Origin: Marisediminitalea oceani
GTDB taxonomy: Bacteria; Pseudomonadota; Gammaproteobacteria; Enterobacterales; Alteromonadaceae
DNA length: 64,000 bases
Reading direction: 5' to 3'
Assembly: GCF_003731635.1 (NCBI RefSeq)
Contig: NZ_RCUA01000014.1
Coordinates: 15,985 to 79,984, forward strand
The notes under the pieces were generated by a model. It saw nothing but the letters and a program-made list of their open reading frames with translations. It did no database searches and was not told the DNA's origin. Positions 1 through 9,323 of the stretch are shown here, one piece after another (within the stretch, counting starts at the first letter, position 1; every line of letters begins with the position of its first letter). The position numbers were made by a program, and so were the translations under genes.

Positions 1-1672
1 ACGTAGAGCCGACAGGCATAAGCAGGAAGGTCGCGCGAATTACCCCGGGAGGTCTGATGTTTTGCCTCTGATTTTTTTAGTGTGCTACTGACATCGAGAG
101 ATGTTGGGATGGGATATCAGAAGTCAGCCGAGGCCGTAGTAGTGATATTAAACCGATAGCATGAAGGGCTGAACATAATTAACCGTGATTAGGACACTGT
201 TACTCGATGTCGATTAATGATGCACAAGCGCAGAATACCGCGGCCAGTGAGTGCGAAGACGGGCGGAACCTGTCGGGATACGCCACGGGTGCTGAAATTG
301 ACACGGCGGTCAGTGGGCGAACGAAAGCGGAACCATCGGTGACGATGGAAGCAGTGACAGACCGAGCCAATATGATGTTGGCCTATCAGCGGGTGGTGGA
401 GAATAAAGGCGCTGCGGGTGTAGATAACCTGAGCACGCTGGATTTAAAACCCTGGTTGAAACAGCATTGGCAAGGTGTGAAGGTCTCACTGACAGAGGGC
501 AGCTATCTACCGCGGGCCATCCGTAAAGTGGACATCCCGAAACCGAATGGCGACGTCAGGACGTTAGGCGTGCCAACGGTGGTAGACAGACTCATCCAGC
601 AAGCGATAGCACAACGGCTAAGTCCGTTGGTGGAACCGCACTTCTCTCAGTCCAGCTACGGATTCAGACCAAACCGCAATGCATGGCAAGCCGTGCAACA
701 AGCACAGCAATACATACGTAGCGGAAAGCGATGGGTTGTAGACATGGATTTGGAGAAGTTCTTCGACCGGGTAGACCATGACATCTTAATGTCGAAACTG
801 GCGCACCTGATAGAAGATAAACGGCTGTTGAAACTCATCCGCCGCTTCCTTGAAGTGGAAATGATGGCCAATGGCCAGCGGGTAACGCGGGACAGAGGCA
901 TGCCGCAAGGCGGCCCACTATCACCATTGCTATCAAACATCCTGCTGGATAGCTTAGACAAGGAATTAGAGCAACGAGGTCATAGCTTCTGCCGCTATGC
1001 TGATGACTGCAATATTTACGTGAGCAGTCAGAAAGCAGGCGAGAGCTTACTGGCCGATATCACCGACTTCCTGTCTAACGAACTGAAGCAGCAAGTCAAT
1101 GCCGACAAAAGCGCGGTAGCCCGGCCGTCGGAACGCAAGTTCCTAGGCTATAGCTTTACCCGGCACAAAGAGAGCCGGGTGAAAATCGCCGTGCAAAGTG
1201 TAAATCGCTTCAAGGATAAAATCCGCGAAATGACCACAGGGCATTGCTCGCGCTCAGTCAGTGACACGATAAACGCATTAGCACCCGTGCTTCGGGGTTG
1301 GATAAGCTACTTCCGCCTGACAAAAGTCAAAGGCGTGCTGGAGGAACTGGACGGTTGGATACGACGAAAACTCCGCTGTTTGCTATGGCGGCAATGGAAA
1401 CGCGTATACACCCGGGTCAGAAACTTAATGAAGGCAGGCATTGACGAGAATCGGGCATGGTGGTCATCGACCAACCAACGAGGCGCATGGTGGAATGCGG
1501 GGGCTAGCCACATGAACCAAGCCTTCAGGAAAGGGTGGTTCGATAAAATGGGGCTGGTGTCACTGCTGGATTGTCACCGACAGTTCCAGTGTTAATATGA
1601 ACCGCCGTGGTACGGAACCGTATGCCCGGTGGTGTGAGAGGACGGGAGTTGTAAAACTCCCTCCTACTCGAT
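1..1672 (+). mobile_element. Group II intron, 3' portion (5' end outside window)
   Basis: The RNA part of a group II intron surrounds the maturase gene at 207-1595. The 5' region holds the typical motif before the intron ORF (GAAGTCAGCCGAGG near 121, then AAGGGCTGAAC near 163). After the ORF, about 1598-1645 folds as a domain V-like hairpin (paired GAACCGCCGTGG...CCGGTGGTGTG arms), followed by a domain VI-like hairpin GGGAGTTGTAAAACTCCC at 1644-1661 with an A that could act as branch point. The 3' splice site is inferred just after CTCGAT at 1672. The 5' end, usually starting GTGYG, is not visible, so the intron is cut by the window edge. Intron class is not assigned. Confidence 0.85.
207..1595 (+). 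CDS. ltrA: Group II intron reverse transcriptase/maturase
   Basis: The product (462 residues) reverse-transcribes the intron RNA and helps it splice and retrohome. Visible parts, in order: an N-terminal RT segment, the RT finger/palm with QGGPLSPLLSNILLD, the catalytic YADD motif in FCRYADDCNIYV, and the maturase (domain X) segment LRGWISYFRLTKV. The protein ends about 60 residues after domain X, in a WWNAGASHMNQAF-type tail, with no HNH endonuclease. It would therefore have to use a nick-independent or single-strand target route. The RT core looks intact, so the element could still be active. Start chosen at ATG 207; no strong ribosome site is seen, which is common in these intron ORFs. Confidence 0.93.
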   Translation: MSINDAQAQNTAASECEDGRNLSGYATGAEIDTAVSGRTKAEPSVTMEAVTDRANMMLAYQRVVENKGAAGVDNLSTLDLKPWLKQHWQGVKVSLTEGSYLPRAIRKVDIPKPNGDVRTLGVPTVVDRLIQQAIAQRLSPLVEPHFSQSSYGFRPNRNAWQAVQQAQQYIRSGKRWVVDMDLEKFFDRVDHDILMSKLAHLIEDKRLLKLIRRFLEVEMMANGQRVTRDRGMPQGGPLSPLLSNILLDSLDKELEQRGHSFCRYADDCNIYVSSQKAGESLLADITDFLSNELKQQVNADKSAVARPSERKFLGYSFTRHKESRVKIAVQSVNRFKDKIREMTTGHCSRSVSDTINALAPVLRGWISYFRLTKVKGVLEELDGWIRRKLRCLLWRQWKRVYTRVRNLMKAGIDENRAWWSSTNQRGAWWNAGASHMNQAFRKGWFDKMGLVSLLDCHRQFQC

Positions 1673-1948
1673 CGGCGTTGGAAAGTTTTACTTAACGGGA
1701 CTCGCGGGCGTGCCCCTGCCGGTAACCGTGAGTTGCGCTCGCTCTGCTTTTTAGTCTCCAATACGACGGGGTTGGTGTTTCCTGTTAAGGACGGGAAAAG
1801 TCAAATATAAGGTCTTAACTTGCTTGGTTTTTACTGTCTGAAAATTGAACAATGGATAAGTTTTTCAATAAGTTATTGTGTTATTATTGGCGTTTTGCGA
1901 GACTGGATGTTTAATTCATCATTTACTAATAATAAGGATGTTGTTCAG
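1673..1948. other. 3' exon and intergenic region downstream of the intron
   Basis: No gene was recognised here. Just after the splice site lies an imperfect 8-bp hairpin (ACTCGCGG 1700-1707 with CCGTGAGT 1726-1733, one G-T pair). This could be the structured target next to which the intron inserted. AT-rich sequence from about 1800 to 1940 probably carries the promoter of the next gene. Confidence 0.4.
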
Positions 1949-2725
1949 ATGTTTAAGCCGTTGCTGGTTTCCTTATCAGTTGTGGTTGCGACCATACCCG
2001 CAATTGCCTCCGCTTCCTACTTAAATTACACAAAAGATGCAGGAACAAACATTATCACAGATGGCTCAGGTCTTGAGTGGATGACTCTTTCTCAAACCAA
2101 TGTGATGTCGGTAGAAGAAGCTCTTAACTCTTATGCTGAAGATGGGTGGTTTGTTGCATCATCGCAGGAAGTGGACCAACTATACGATGATTTCTTTGGT
2201 GAGTTTGACTGGACTGGAGATCGCGGTACTTATGTGTCGCAATACGCCAGTTCTTCACTGACTTCTATTACTAATGAAAGTGTTGATCATTTCTTCGGAC
2301 TTTTCGGTAAAACAGCTCTGGATGATTACTGCTACGATTTTGTAGGTAGTCTTTACACCTGTGAAATTGAAGGCGAACGATACCCACAAAGTCGCACCAA
2401 TTTTTTCTTTTCCTCCACAGAGTTAAATGTGTCTGACGATACATTTTATTGGACCTTTAACTCTGCGCGGGTGGTTAGTGAATACGGCCAGGTCAGAACC
2501 CATGGTTTAAATGGAAGGATCATTCCTGCCAACGTTGCTATCGACACACGTAATCCGGGTCGTTTTACCTCGAAGAGTGATGGTTATGCTATCGCGCTCA
2601 CTCGCTCAGTCCCGGATGGCAGTGAAAATAACCAAAATGATGCATCCGAGGTGCCTGCCCCCGGTGCGTTATCTTTATTCGGCCTGGGATTGATAGCAAT
2701 GATGCTGCGCCGAAAGAAGCTGTAA
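1949..2725 (+). CDS. PEP-CTERM sorting domain protein
   Basis: A secreted protein of 258 residues of unknown function. The start at ATG 1949 gives a clean Sec signal peptide (MFKPLLVSLSVVVATIPAIA), whereas earlier in-frame starts would put an unrelated segment before it; AAGGA lies about 13 bases upstream. The C-terminus is a textbook PEP-CTERM tail: VPAPGALSLFGLGLIA, then an Arg/Lys cluster (RRKKL). Such tails are recognised by an exosortase that removes them during export to the surface. The middle (about residues 25-230) is rich in Asp, Ser and aromatic residues and has one Cys pair; I recognise no enzyme motif. No exosortase gene lies in the window. Confidence 0.8.
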   Translation: MFKPLLVSLSVVVATIPAIASASYLNYTKDAGTNIITDGSGLEWMTLSQTNVMSVEEALNSYAEDGWFVASSQEVDQLYDDFFGEFDWTGDRGTYVSQYASSSLTSITNESVDHFFGLFGKTALDDYCYDFVGSLYTCEIEGERYPQSRTNFFFSSTELNVSDDTFYWTFNSARVVSEYGQVRTHGLNGRIIPANVAIDTRNPGRFTSKSDGYAIALTRSVPDGSENNQNDASEVPAPGALSLFGLGLIAMMLRRKKL

Positions 2726-2763
2726 GCTCAGCTAAAATGGCGCTCCGCTTGGTGCGCCTATGC

Positions 2764-3633
2764 CTACTGGTGAGCCACGCCCAGCGGATTAAACAGCGGG
2801 CTGTCACGTACAATTTGTTCCAGTCGTTTGGTTGCTTCATTGACTTTTTTACCTGTGAATAAAGCAACTTCGGTTTCCGGCAACGGCGGCAACTCCTCAT
2901 TCAATATCACCAGATCATCCTCCATGGTGTGCAGTGGAATAATACCAATGCCGACACCGGCCCGCACTGCGGCTAATACGCCAGCCCGGCTCTGACTGGT
3001 AAAGGCAATCCGGTAGCTAATACCAGCCTCTTCTAAAACCCGTCTGGCATACTGGCGGTGATAGCAGCCTTCATCGAACACCGCTAAGGGTAATACCGGT
3101 GAGCCGAGCAGGTGGTGGTCCCGTGAGCCTACCCATACCAGCGAGTCGCGGCGTAAGCGGGTGCCTCCGGTTGAGTCGGCCATCATTTCGACTAAAGCAA
3201 TATCCAGTTGACCTTTGTCTAATTTTCGTAACAGCGTGTCCGGGCTGTGGTCGCAGAATACTTCTAACTGCGCCTCCGGGTAGCTCAGAATAAACTCCTG
3301 CAATAATGGCGATAACGTGCGACTGGCGTATTGATCGTGACTACCGAGGCGCACGGTACCGTCGATATCCATGTTCTGGAACGAACCGACAATCTGATCG
3401 TGCAGGTTCAGCAATTGCCTTGCGTGGTTAGTCAGCTGTATGCCTGCCGGCGTTAATCGAACCCCATGCTGACCGCGTTCCATCAACGGGTTGGCTACCA
3501 ATTCTTCCAGACGGTTGAGCTGCATACTTACCGTGGAGGGCGCTTTATGCAGTAGTCGGGCAGCCTCTGTCAGGTTAAGTGTCTCGGCCACCACCAAAAA
3601 CGTGCGCAGTAAATTGATTGGCAAATCTCGCAT
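2764..3633 (-). CDS. LysR-family transcriptional regulator
   Basis: A 289-residue LysR-type regulator. Residues 5-65 form the winged helix-turn-helix (LLRTFLVVAETLNLTEAARL, then STVSMQLNRLEE), followed by the linker helix and a periplasmic-binding-like effector domain (about 90-285). It is divergent from the MFS transporter at 3788 with 154 bases between the starts. LysR proteins usually control the divergent gene together with a small ligand, so it probably regulates that exporter. Ligand unknown. Confidence 0.9.
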   Translation of the reverse strand: MRDLPINLLRTFLVVAETLNLTEAARLLHKAPSTVSMQLNRLEELVANPLMERGQHGVRLTPAGIQLTNHARQLLNLHDQIVGSFQNMDIDGTVRLGSHDQYASRTLSPLLQEFILSYPEAQLEVFCDHSPDTLLRKLDKGQLDIALVEMMADSTGGTRLRRDSLVWVGSRDHHLLGSPVLPLAVFDEGCYHRQYARRVLEEAGISYRIAFTSQSRAGVLAAVRAGVGIGIIPLHTMEDDLVILNEELPPLPETEVALFTGKKVNEATKRLEQIVRDSPLFNPLGVAHQ

Positions 3634-3787
3634 AACCTTAGGCCTTTATCAGAATTCAGAAATACTGAACGTAGATTTGAATATTTATCGATTTACCGAA
3701 TAAAGGCAAGCGATTACATTTCGTCCAAATCGTAATTTTCATTTCAATGTTGTTTCAGGTTATCGCAAATAGTTAAGGAGTCAGGCA

Positions 3788-4984
3788 ATGAGGATGGCCA
3801 TCACCTTTGGGTCCAATCAAATTATCAGTCTCGGTTTTGGGTTATTTTTGTTTGCCGCGATGGTGCCGATGATGCAGCAGGATATTGCTATTAGCCATTG
3901 GTATCTGGCGACCATCGGCGCAGCTACACAATTGGCATATCTTGGCGGCGCAATGTTGCTGGGGCTATTCGGGCATAAGCTCAACTCTGCCCGGCTGTTA
4001 CTTTGGTGCGGTGTGATGACCTCTTTGTTACTGTTTGCCATGGCCATTATTCAATCGCCGCTGGCTATGCTGATTGTGTTGGTCTTAATGGCGGCCAGTG
4101 CGGCCGTAAGCTGGGGCGGCATTGTTGAGTTAGTCAGCTGTTTTGGTCAACCACAGTACCGCGCAACCAGTTTATCAACCGCTGCCAGTGGCACAGCCTG
4201 GGGCTATAGCATTAATGGCCTGATCATTCTGGCTATTGTGCCGCTGGCCGGATGGCAGGGCGGCTGGGTGGCCGCAGCAATCATGGGACTGGTAACGGTA
4301 GGCGCTACGGCTTTTATGCTGCGTCGTCTGTGCTGCGTAGCATCGCAGGTGGAGATAGAAGCGCCGCCCTCGATGCCCGCTAAACAATTATTCCGCACTA
4401 TTTTTAAAGAGCGAATTGCTTTTGTTTGCAGCCTGATGACGTTCCTGGTGGGTTTCGCCACCATGCCGTTTTCAACCTGGCTGAATACGTATCTGGCCGA
4501 GCTTTCTTTGCCTGCTGAATTAGGCGGCTATACCTGGTCTTTAATTGGCTTATCAGGCATGGCTGCTGGCTTTTTGGTGGGTAAACTGGCCGATAGCAAA
4601 GGCTCAAGTATGGCGTTGCTATTTACTACCTCCGTGTTTGCTATCGGAATTATCGCCTTTCTGCTGGACCCGGCTACCTTTGTGTTACTGGCCGGGTTTA
4701 GTTATGGCCTGATGTATTTTCCTATCTGGGGCGTACTGGCCGGCTGGTTGAGTAAGCACTATGGCTCAAAGGCGACCATGCAAATTAACGGTATCGGCAT
4801 GGTGACCTTTGGTCTTGGCGGAGCATTGGGCAATATGATCGCAGGTGGTTTGTATGAAGCGAGCGGTAGCCTGGCCGATTTATTTGCATTGATCGCCTTT
4901 ACCAGTGTGTTGCTCACCTTATTGGCTTTGTATATCTTCCGGCTTGAACGTCAGGTTTCGCGGCCTGTTATTGGCGCGGTGTGA
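3788..4984 (+). CDS. Major facilitator superfamily transporter
   Basis: A 398-residue inner-membrane transporter with about 12 hydrophobic segments, the usual size for a 12-helix MFS carrier. The first half ends near residue 185, followed by a polar cytoplasmic loop (SQVEIEAPPSMPAKQLFRT), then the second six-helix half. The start at ATG 3788 has AAGGAG seven bases upstream. It resembles YbfB/CynX-like carriers loosely; substrate not predictable. It is divergent from the LysR gene, which probably controls it. The downstream gene is convergent, 24 bases away. Confidence 0.85.
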   Translation: MRMAITFGSNQIISLGFGLFLFAAMVPMMQQDIAISHWYLATIGAATQLAYLGGAMLLGLFGHKLNSARLLLWCGVMTSLLLFAMAIIQSPLAMLIVLVLMAASAAVSWGGIVELVSCFGQPQYRATSLSTAASGTAWGYSINGLIILAIVPLAGWQGGWVAAAIMGLVTVGATAFMLRRLCCVASQVEIEAPPSMPAKQLFRTIFKERIAFVCSLMTFLVGFATMPFSTWLNTYLAELSLPAELGGYTWSLIGLSGMAAGFLVGKLADSKGSSMALLFTTSVFAIGIIAFLLDPATFVLLAGFSYGLMYFPIWGVLAGWLSKHYGSKATMQINGIGMVTFGLGGALGNMIAGGLYEASGSLADLFALIAFTSVLLTLLALYIFRLERQVSRPVIGAV

Positions 4985-5008
4985 GTAACCTATCCTCTGT
5001 GCCTGGGT

Positions 5009-5740
5009 TCACCCCGGGCGTGAGCAGCTTGAAAGCTGTCTCGACAGTACACGGTTCTCGCGGGTAGTAAATGCCAGCTGGTATTTTTGCGTCACTACCT
5101 GAAATCGCTGCAGGTACTGACAGCGATAACTCTGATTGGCGGGCATCCATTCAGTGGGGCCTTTAGCCCCCTTAGAACGGTTGGCCGAAAGGCTCACGGC
5201 AATAACGTTCAGCGTATCGTTGGCAAAGGCAGCTCTGATGCGTTCAGGCCATTTATCGGCGCCATGCTCGTAGGCCCATTTGAGCGGCACGATGTGGTCG
5301 ATATCAAGATCATCATCATCGGTAAAGGTATTGTCAGTGTAAGGGTCGTACCAGCGTCCGCTGGTAACCTGACATCCTGCGCCGTCGGCAAAGGCAACGG
5401 GCACTTCTGATTGGCGGATAAGTGTCTCGGCCCGGGTGTCACGGCAATTACCATCCTCATCCAGCCAGTGAGGGAACAGGTCCCTGTCGTAGCCATCGGT
5501 AATGGTGGCTTGTGAGTTAGTGGCATATCCGGAATAGGCTTTGCCACCGGCCGCCAGGCAATTTCGCATAGTAGCGTACGCGGTAAATTTTCGGGTGCGT
5601 TCGTACCACTGACTGTTTTTGTCGTGACACAACCCCGACTCTGAACGTTTAATTACCTCAGCAGCAAAGGCTGTACTAAACGGCAGGCTGACCAGCCAAA
5701 GTAAAACAACAAACTTAGTCATGAAAAAGAGATACTTCAC
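5009..5740 (-). CDS. Secreted HNH endonuclease-like protein (DUF1524 type)
   Basis: A 243-residue exported protein. The N-terminus is a signal peptide (hydrophobic run ending STAFAAE). The region around residues 140-200 carries the DUF1524/HNH pattern: DDDLDIDHIVPLKWAYEHGA, then ANDTLNVIAVSLSANRSKG and GPTEWMP, where the Asp-His-Ile-Val-Pro unit and the later Asn fit a beta-beta-alpha metal nuclease fold. Similar stand-alone secreted proteins are thought to be extracellular nucleases. The first possible start is GTG 5740; ATG 5722 gives a slightly shorter signal peptide and is equally plausible. Monocistronic and convergent with the MFS gene. Confidence 0.8.
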   Translation of the reverse strand: MKYLFFMTKFVVLLWLVSLPFSTAFAAEVIKRSESGLCHDKNSQWYERTRKFTAYATMRNCLAAGGKAYSGYATNSQATITDGYDRDLFPHWLDEDGNCRDTRAETLIRQSEVPVAFADGAGCQVTSGRWYDPYTDNTFTDDDDLDIDHIVPLKWAYEHGADKWPERIRAAFANDTLNVIAVSLSANRSKGAKGPTEWMPANQSYRCQYLQRFQVVTQKYQLAFTTRENRVLSRQLSSCSRPG

Positions 5741-6303
5741 TCAATACTACTTCATTGCGGCTAATGTAAATTTACGTGGAGTTGGATTCAAGTATAAAAC
5801 GTAGGTTTGGCAGGAGTTCAGTTAAAGCGGTCACATAGCACTGATTGCAGGCTCACTTAGCTGGACGGCCTGAGGAAGTAATTAACCTTATGTTTAGCAG
5901 GGCTTTTTAATTCAAAGATAGCAACTTGTTTAGGTATGAAAAACTAAAATAGCCCTAATATCCACGAGCCAGTCAGGCTGAGTCAAACTCAATACGTATA
6001 CAGATCAGCAAGTTTTCTTTTCCCTGCCGAAATCCACATACTCCCAAATAAATAAGCGCTTTAAGCCGTTTTGTCGACTTCTTAGTACGCCATCTTTTCT
6101 TATACTAAAGGCTGAATTGTCCGAGTTGTGTGCAATTTTTCGTTGACAATTTGCCAATAAAACTCATAATTCGCGCAGATGTGCATATTGTGACAAATGT
6201 GACATTAGGCGCTCGGGTGTGAAGTTACACTGTTTTTTTGCAAAAAAAAAATAATGTGCCACGCTTTGAGCAAGTATAGCGTTTGTGTAGTTTGAGGCGG
6301 CCC
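5741..6303. other. Intergenic region of 563 bases without a gene
   Basis: AT-rich, no coding signal on either strand that I trust. The right part holds a promoter-like pair (6143-6170) and, further on, two direct copies of TGTGACA (6190-6196 and 6199-6205), nine bases apart, which could bind a regulator. An A/T run lies at 6235-6255. Confidence 0.5.
6143..6170 (+). promoter_or_regulatory. Sigma-70 type promoter for the chemoreceptor gene
   Basis: TTGACA at 6143-6148 and CATAAT at 6165-6170 are separated by 16 bases. This would start transcription near 6177, leaving a leader of about 125 bases before ATG 6304. Predicted by eye only. Confidence 0.45.
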
Positions 6304-7947
6304 ATGATTGATTTCAGCCAGTTCTCCATTAGAAGTAAGTTTGCTTTCCCTCTCGTCGTCGTAACAGCATTATTGTGTGTTGTTGCGGTTATTTCCGTTT
6401 TTTCTCTTAGTAAGCTGAGTGACGATTCTGAGCAAATAGCCAAGCGTTATCTGAATGCTGTCAGCCTTACTCTCAATGCCGACAGGGATTTGTATCAGGC
6501 GCAAACGGCTTTGCAGGACGCCATTATTCGGGCCGGTATGCGTGGCCAGGCCATCGATGCTGAAATTACAGACTTCAAAGATAACGCTCAACAAGCCCTC
6601 GACCGTATGAACCAAGCGCGCAGTATTGTGCAGGGGGAAGCGGCAAATGTGGGCAGTAGCACTAAATTCAAGAGCGATTATGACAACTGGTTAAGAGATG
6701 CCAACGAAGTTGTATCGCTGGTGTCAGCAGGTGATATTGACGGTGCCAATGCGCTGCGCTCAGCCAGTTTAATAGTTAATTTTGAGCAGGTCAGAAGTCA
6801 TTACGATACCTTTGGTGAGGCAATGAAAAATGCAGCCGATGAGCTTGCTGCGGACATGCAGTCATCCTCACAAAGCAATCAGTTTATGCTGCTGTTAGTG
6901 CTGGTTATTGTGCTAATTGTAAGCGCGTTATCTATTATGTATGGCCCCCGTCTGGTGACTGATCGCCTCAATACGCTGATTGATGTGATGCGCGACATAA
7001 GCCAGGGCGATGGTGATTTACGCAGCCGTTTAGATAGCAGTGGCAAAGATGAACTGGCAACCCTGGCAAAGACTTTTAACCGTTTCATGGAAAACCTGCA
7101 GGAGCTGATCGTAATGATCCAGCAGGATACTGAAAACCTGAAGGGTGCCGCAGCAAATCTAAATGATGCCTCTAATACCGTGAAGTCTGCGTCTCACCAG
7201 CAGAATGATAACCTCGACCAAATCGCGACTGCCGTTAACGAGCTAAGCCATGTCGTGGCAGATACAGCCAGCAACAGCCAGGGCGCTATGGAGAAAGTAA
7301 AGGTCGCCTCAGAAATCAGTACGTCGTCAAGACAAGTGGTTAATGACTCGGTCAAAAATGTGTCTAATCTTTCAGACTCTATTAGTAACGCTAACGATGT
7401 TATTTCAAGCCTGGCCAAAGAGTCCCAAAACATAATCGCCGTGCTGGATGTTATCCGTGGTATCGCAGAGCAAACCAACCTGCTGGCACTGAATGCTGCC
7501 ATAGAGGCCGCGCGCGCTGGTGAGCAGGGAAGAGGGTTTGCCGTGGTGGCCGATGAGGTCAGAACCCTGGCGAGTCGCACCCAGCAATCAACAGAAAATA
7601 TCAACGAAATGCTTGGTCGCCTGGAGCACAGCGTGAATGATGCAGTGAATGCAATTGAGCGCGGTGCCAGTGAAGTCGACTCTGTGGTAGCTGTTTCAGA
7701 GCAGCTGGCGCGGGCTTTTGATCAGGTAAACGAAGCGGTGAATGATGCTAACGAAACCATTTACCAGATAGCGGCAGCCACTGAAGAACAAAGCCAGGTG
7801 GTAACCGATATCAATACCAATGTCACCAACCTCAATACCCTGGGTCAGCAAAATCTCAAAACCATTGAGAATACCGGGAATATTGCAGGCAGTGTTAACG
7901 GCACCGTCCAGCAACTGGGGCAAAAAGTCAGTCGTTTTAAAACGTGA
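6304..7947 (+). CDS. Methyl-accepting chemotaxis protein
   Basis: A 547-residue inner-membrane chemoreceptor. Layout: TM1 at about 10-35, a periplasmic helical sensor (about 36-190, four-helix-bundle-like), TM2 ([19 protein letters not shown]), a HAMP linker, then the long cytoplasmic coiled coil. The signalling tip is conserved ([20 protein letters not shown], then [20 protein letters not shown]). It should signal through CheA/CheW to the flagellar motor. The start at ATG 6304 is chosen because GAGG sits eight bases upstream; an in-frame TTG lies 21 bases earlier. No NWETF-type CheR-binding tail is visible. Ligand unknown. Confidence 0.95.
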   Translation: MIDFSQFSIRSKFAFPLVVVTALLCVVAVISVFSLSKLSDDSEQIAKRYLNAVSLTLNADRDLYQAQTALQDAIIRAGMRGQAIDAEITDFKDNAQQALDRMNQARSIVQGEAANVGSSTKFKSDYDNWLRDANEVVSLVSAGDIDGANALRSASLIVNFEQVRSHYDTFGEAMKNAADELAADMQSSSQSNQFMLLLVLVIVLIVSALSIMYGPRLVTDRLNTLIDVMRDISQGDGDLRSRLDSSGKDELATLAKTFNRFMENLQELIVMIQQDTENLKGAAANLNDASNTVKSASHQQNDNLDQIATAVNELSHVVADTASNSQGAMEKVKVASEISTSSRQVVNDSVKNVSNLSDSISNANDVISSLAKESQNIIAVLDVIRGIAEQTNLLALNAAIEAARAGEQGRGFAVVADEVRTLASRTQQSTENINEMLGRLEHSVNDAVNAIERGASEVDSVVAVSEQLARAFDQVNEAVNDANETIYQIAAATEEQSQVVTDINTNVTNLNTLGQQNLKTIENTGNIAGSVNGTVQQLGQKVSRFKT

Positions 7948-8015
7948 TGTAACTGACGCCAATCCACATAAAACCAACGTTAAAAATTCCCAGGTGAGAG
8001 AAACCGGAGACACCT

Positions 8016-9323
8016 ATGAAATCACTGTATGTAAAATTCGCCAGTATGCTCAGCGTGGCCTGTGCTGCTTCCCTCATGTCACCACTGGTGTTGGCCGAAT
8101 CGCTTACTTTTGATGTGTCAGGACAGTGGGCCTTACGCTATGAAAATATCACTAACCCGTTATTTCCAACCACCGACGATCGGTTTAATCAGCACAATCA
8201 GCGCCTGTCCTCAAAGCTACAGGTGAAAACAGTAATGACATGGTCGCAGTTTGAACTACTCGGCGAATTAGCTGATTCCCGTGTGTATCTGGATAATGAT
8301 GATCCCACTCTTGGTCGTTCGCAGGTCAACACGCTGGAGCCTGTACAGTTTAACTTCTCATGGCTGGGTAACAGTCAGAATAATGGTGGTCTGAACATGC
8401 AGAAGCTCAGCGTTGGCCGGTTTATTCTTGATTTTGGTAGTCGCCGGGTTATTTCCAGCGGGTATTTTAGAAATGCCATGAACACCTTCGATGGGGTAGT
8501 CAGTGAATGGCAATGGAACGACTGGAACGTTAACGCTGTTTATTTACTGCCGGTGACCCGCTTACCCGGCGATGCGGCAAGTATCGATGCTAATGAGCGA
8601 GGCTTTGATAAGTCGTATTCAGAACGGGCTATGTATGGTGTGTATGCCAGTTCTGCCGATAAAACCTGGCAACTGCAAACTTACTGGTTTGACGAAGAAG
8701 ATGGTCCGGACCTGAATACTGCCAACCGTGAATTCCTAACGGTGAGTGCGCACTATACCTTACCTAAAGACACCAAATGGCGTGCGGATGCAGAGGTTAT
8801 CGTGCAGTCTGGTACCCGTCATCAGTCTACCTCGCCCAGTGATGTTACCGAAATCGACCACCAGGCGTGGTTATTCCATGGTGCGTTTGGTCAGATGGTT
8901 ACCGATACCACTTCTCTGCAGGCTATTGTCGACCTGATAAGTGGTGATAACGACAGCAGTGACGGAAAAAATACCAACTTTGACGCACTTTACGGTGTGC
9001 GCCGCTTTGACTTTGGCCCCACCGAAGTGTACCGCACCATGCCACGGCGCAACCTGGTATCACTGGGTCTTAAAATGGTGAGTAAATTTACCAAGAAAGA
9101 TAACCTGCTGATCCGCTATTTAAATTTAAGTTACCAGAAAACCCCGGTGGGTGGTGAAAGTGACATAGGTAATCAGATTGAGTTTCGCTGGCGTCACCAG
9201 TTGTTGCCTAAGTTCCGACTTGAGTTTGGTGGTGCCTACATGGCTAAAGGCGATGCGTTTGCCCAGGGCGATTATCCGGACGATACCGTTTACGGTTATA
9301 CCGCCTTTTTACTGAAATTCTAG
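8016..9323 (+). CDS. Outer-membrane porin, alginate-export-like beta barrel
   Basis: A 435-residue exported protein with a signal peptide (about residues 1-27, ending LVLAES) and a body of alternating beta strands ending in Phe (FLLKF), typical of outer-membrane barrels. The pattern QWALRYENITNP, then RLSSKLQV and the VGRFILDFGSRRVI segment, resembles the alginate export/porin family (PF13372). GGAG precedes ATG 8016. It is convergent with the NhaC gene; the two reading frames overlap by four bases at 9320-9323. No polysaccharide lyase gene is nearby, so alginate as substrate is not supported. Confidence 0.8.
   Translation: MKSLYVKFASMLSVACAASLMSPLVLAESLTFDVSGQWALRYENITNPLFPTTDDRFNQHNQRLSSKLQVKTVMTWSQFELLGELADSRVYLDNDDPTLGRSQVNTLEPVQFNFSWLGNSQNNGGLNMQKLSVGRFILDFGSRRVISSGYFRNAMNTFDGVVSEWQWNDWNVNAVYLLPVTRLPGDAASIDANERGFDKSYSERAMYGVYASSADKTWQLQTYWFDEEDGPDLNTANREFLTVSAHYTLPKDTKWRADAEVIVQSGTRHQSTSPSDVTEIDHQAWLFHGAFGQMVTDTTSLQAIVDLISGDNDSSDGKNTNFDALYGVRRFDFGPTEVYRTMPRRNLVSLGLKMVSKFTKKDNLLIRYLNLSYQKTPVGGESDIGNQIEFRWRHQLLPKFRLEFGGAYMAKGDAFAQGDYPDDTVYGYTAFLLKF

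Noticed and set aside
1673-1800. Possible integron attC site at the intron's 3' exon
   Set aside because: The hairpin at 1700-1733 is there, but no paired RYYYAAC/GTTRRRY core sites could be found, and no integrase or cassettes are visible.
5087-5410. Open frame of 107 residues opposite the HNH gene
   Set aside because: Fully covered by the HNH reading frame, whose motifs and signal peptide are clear.
6189-6205. CRP site from the TGTGACA repeats
   Set aside because: The two copies are direct, not inverted with the six-base spacing of TGTGA-N6-TCACA.
8016-9323. Alginate utilisation locus
   Set aside because: The porin resembles alginate-export barrels, but no lyase, regulator or transporter for alginate is nearby, so the substrate name is not transferred.
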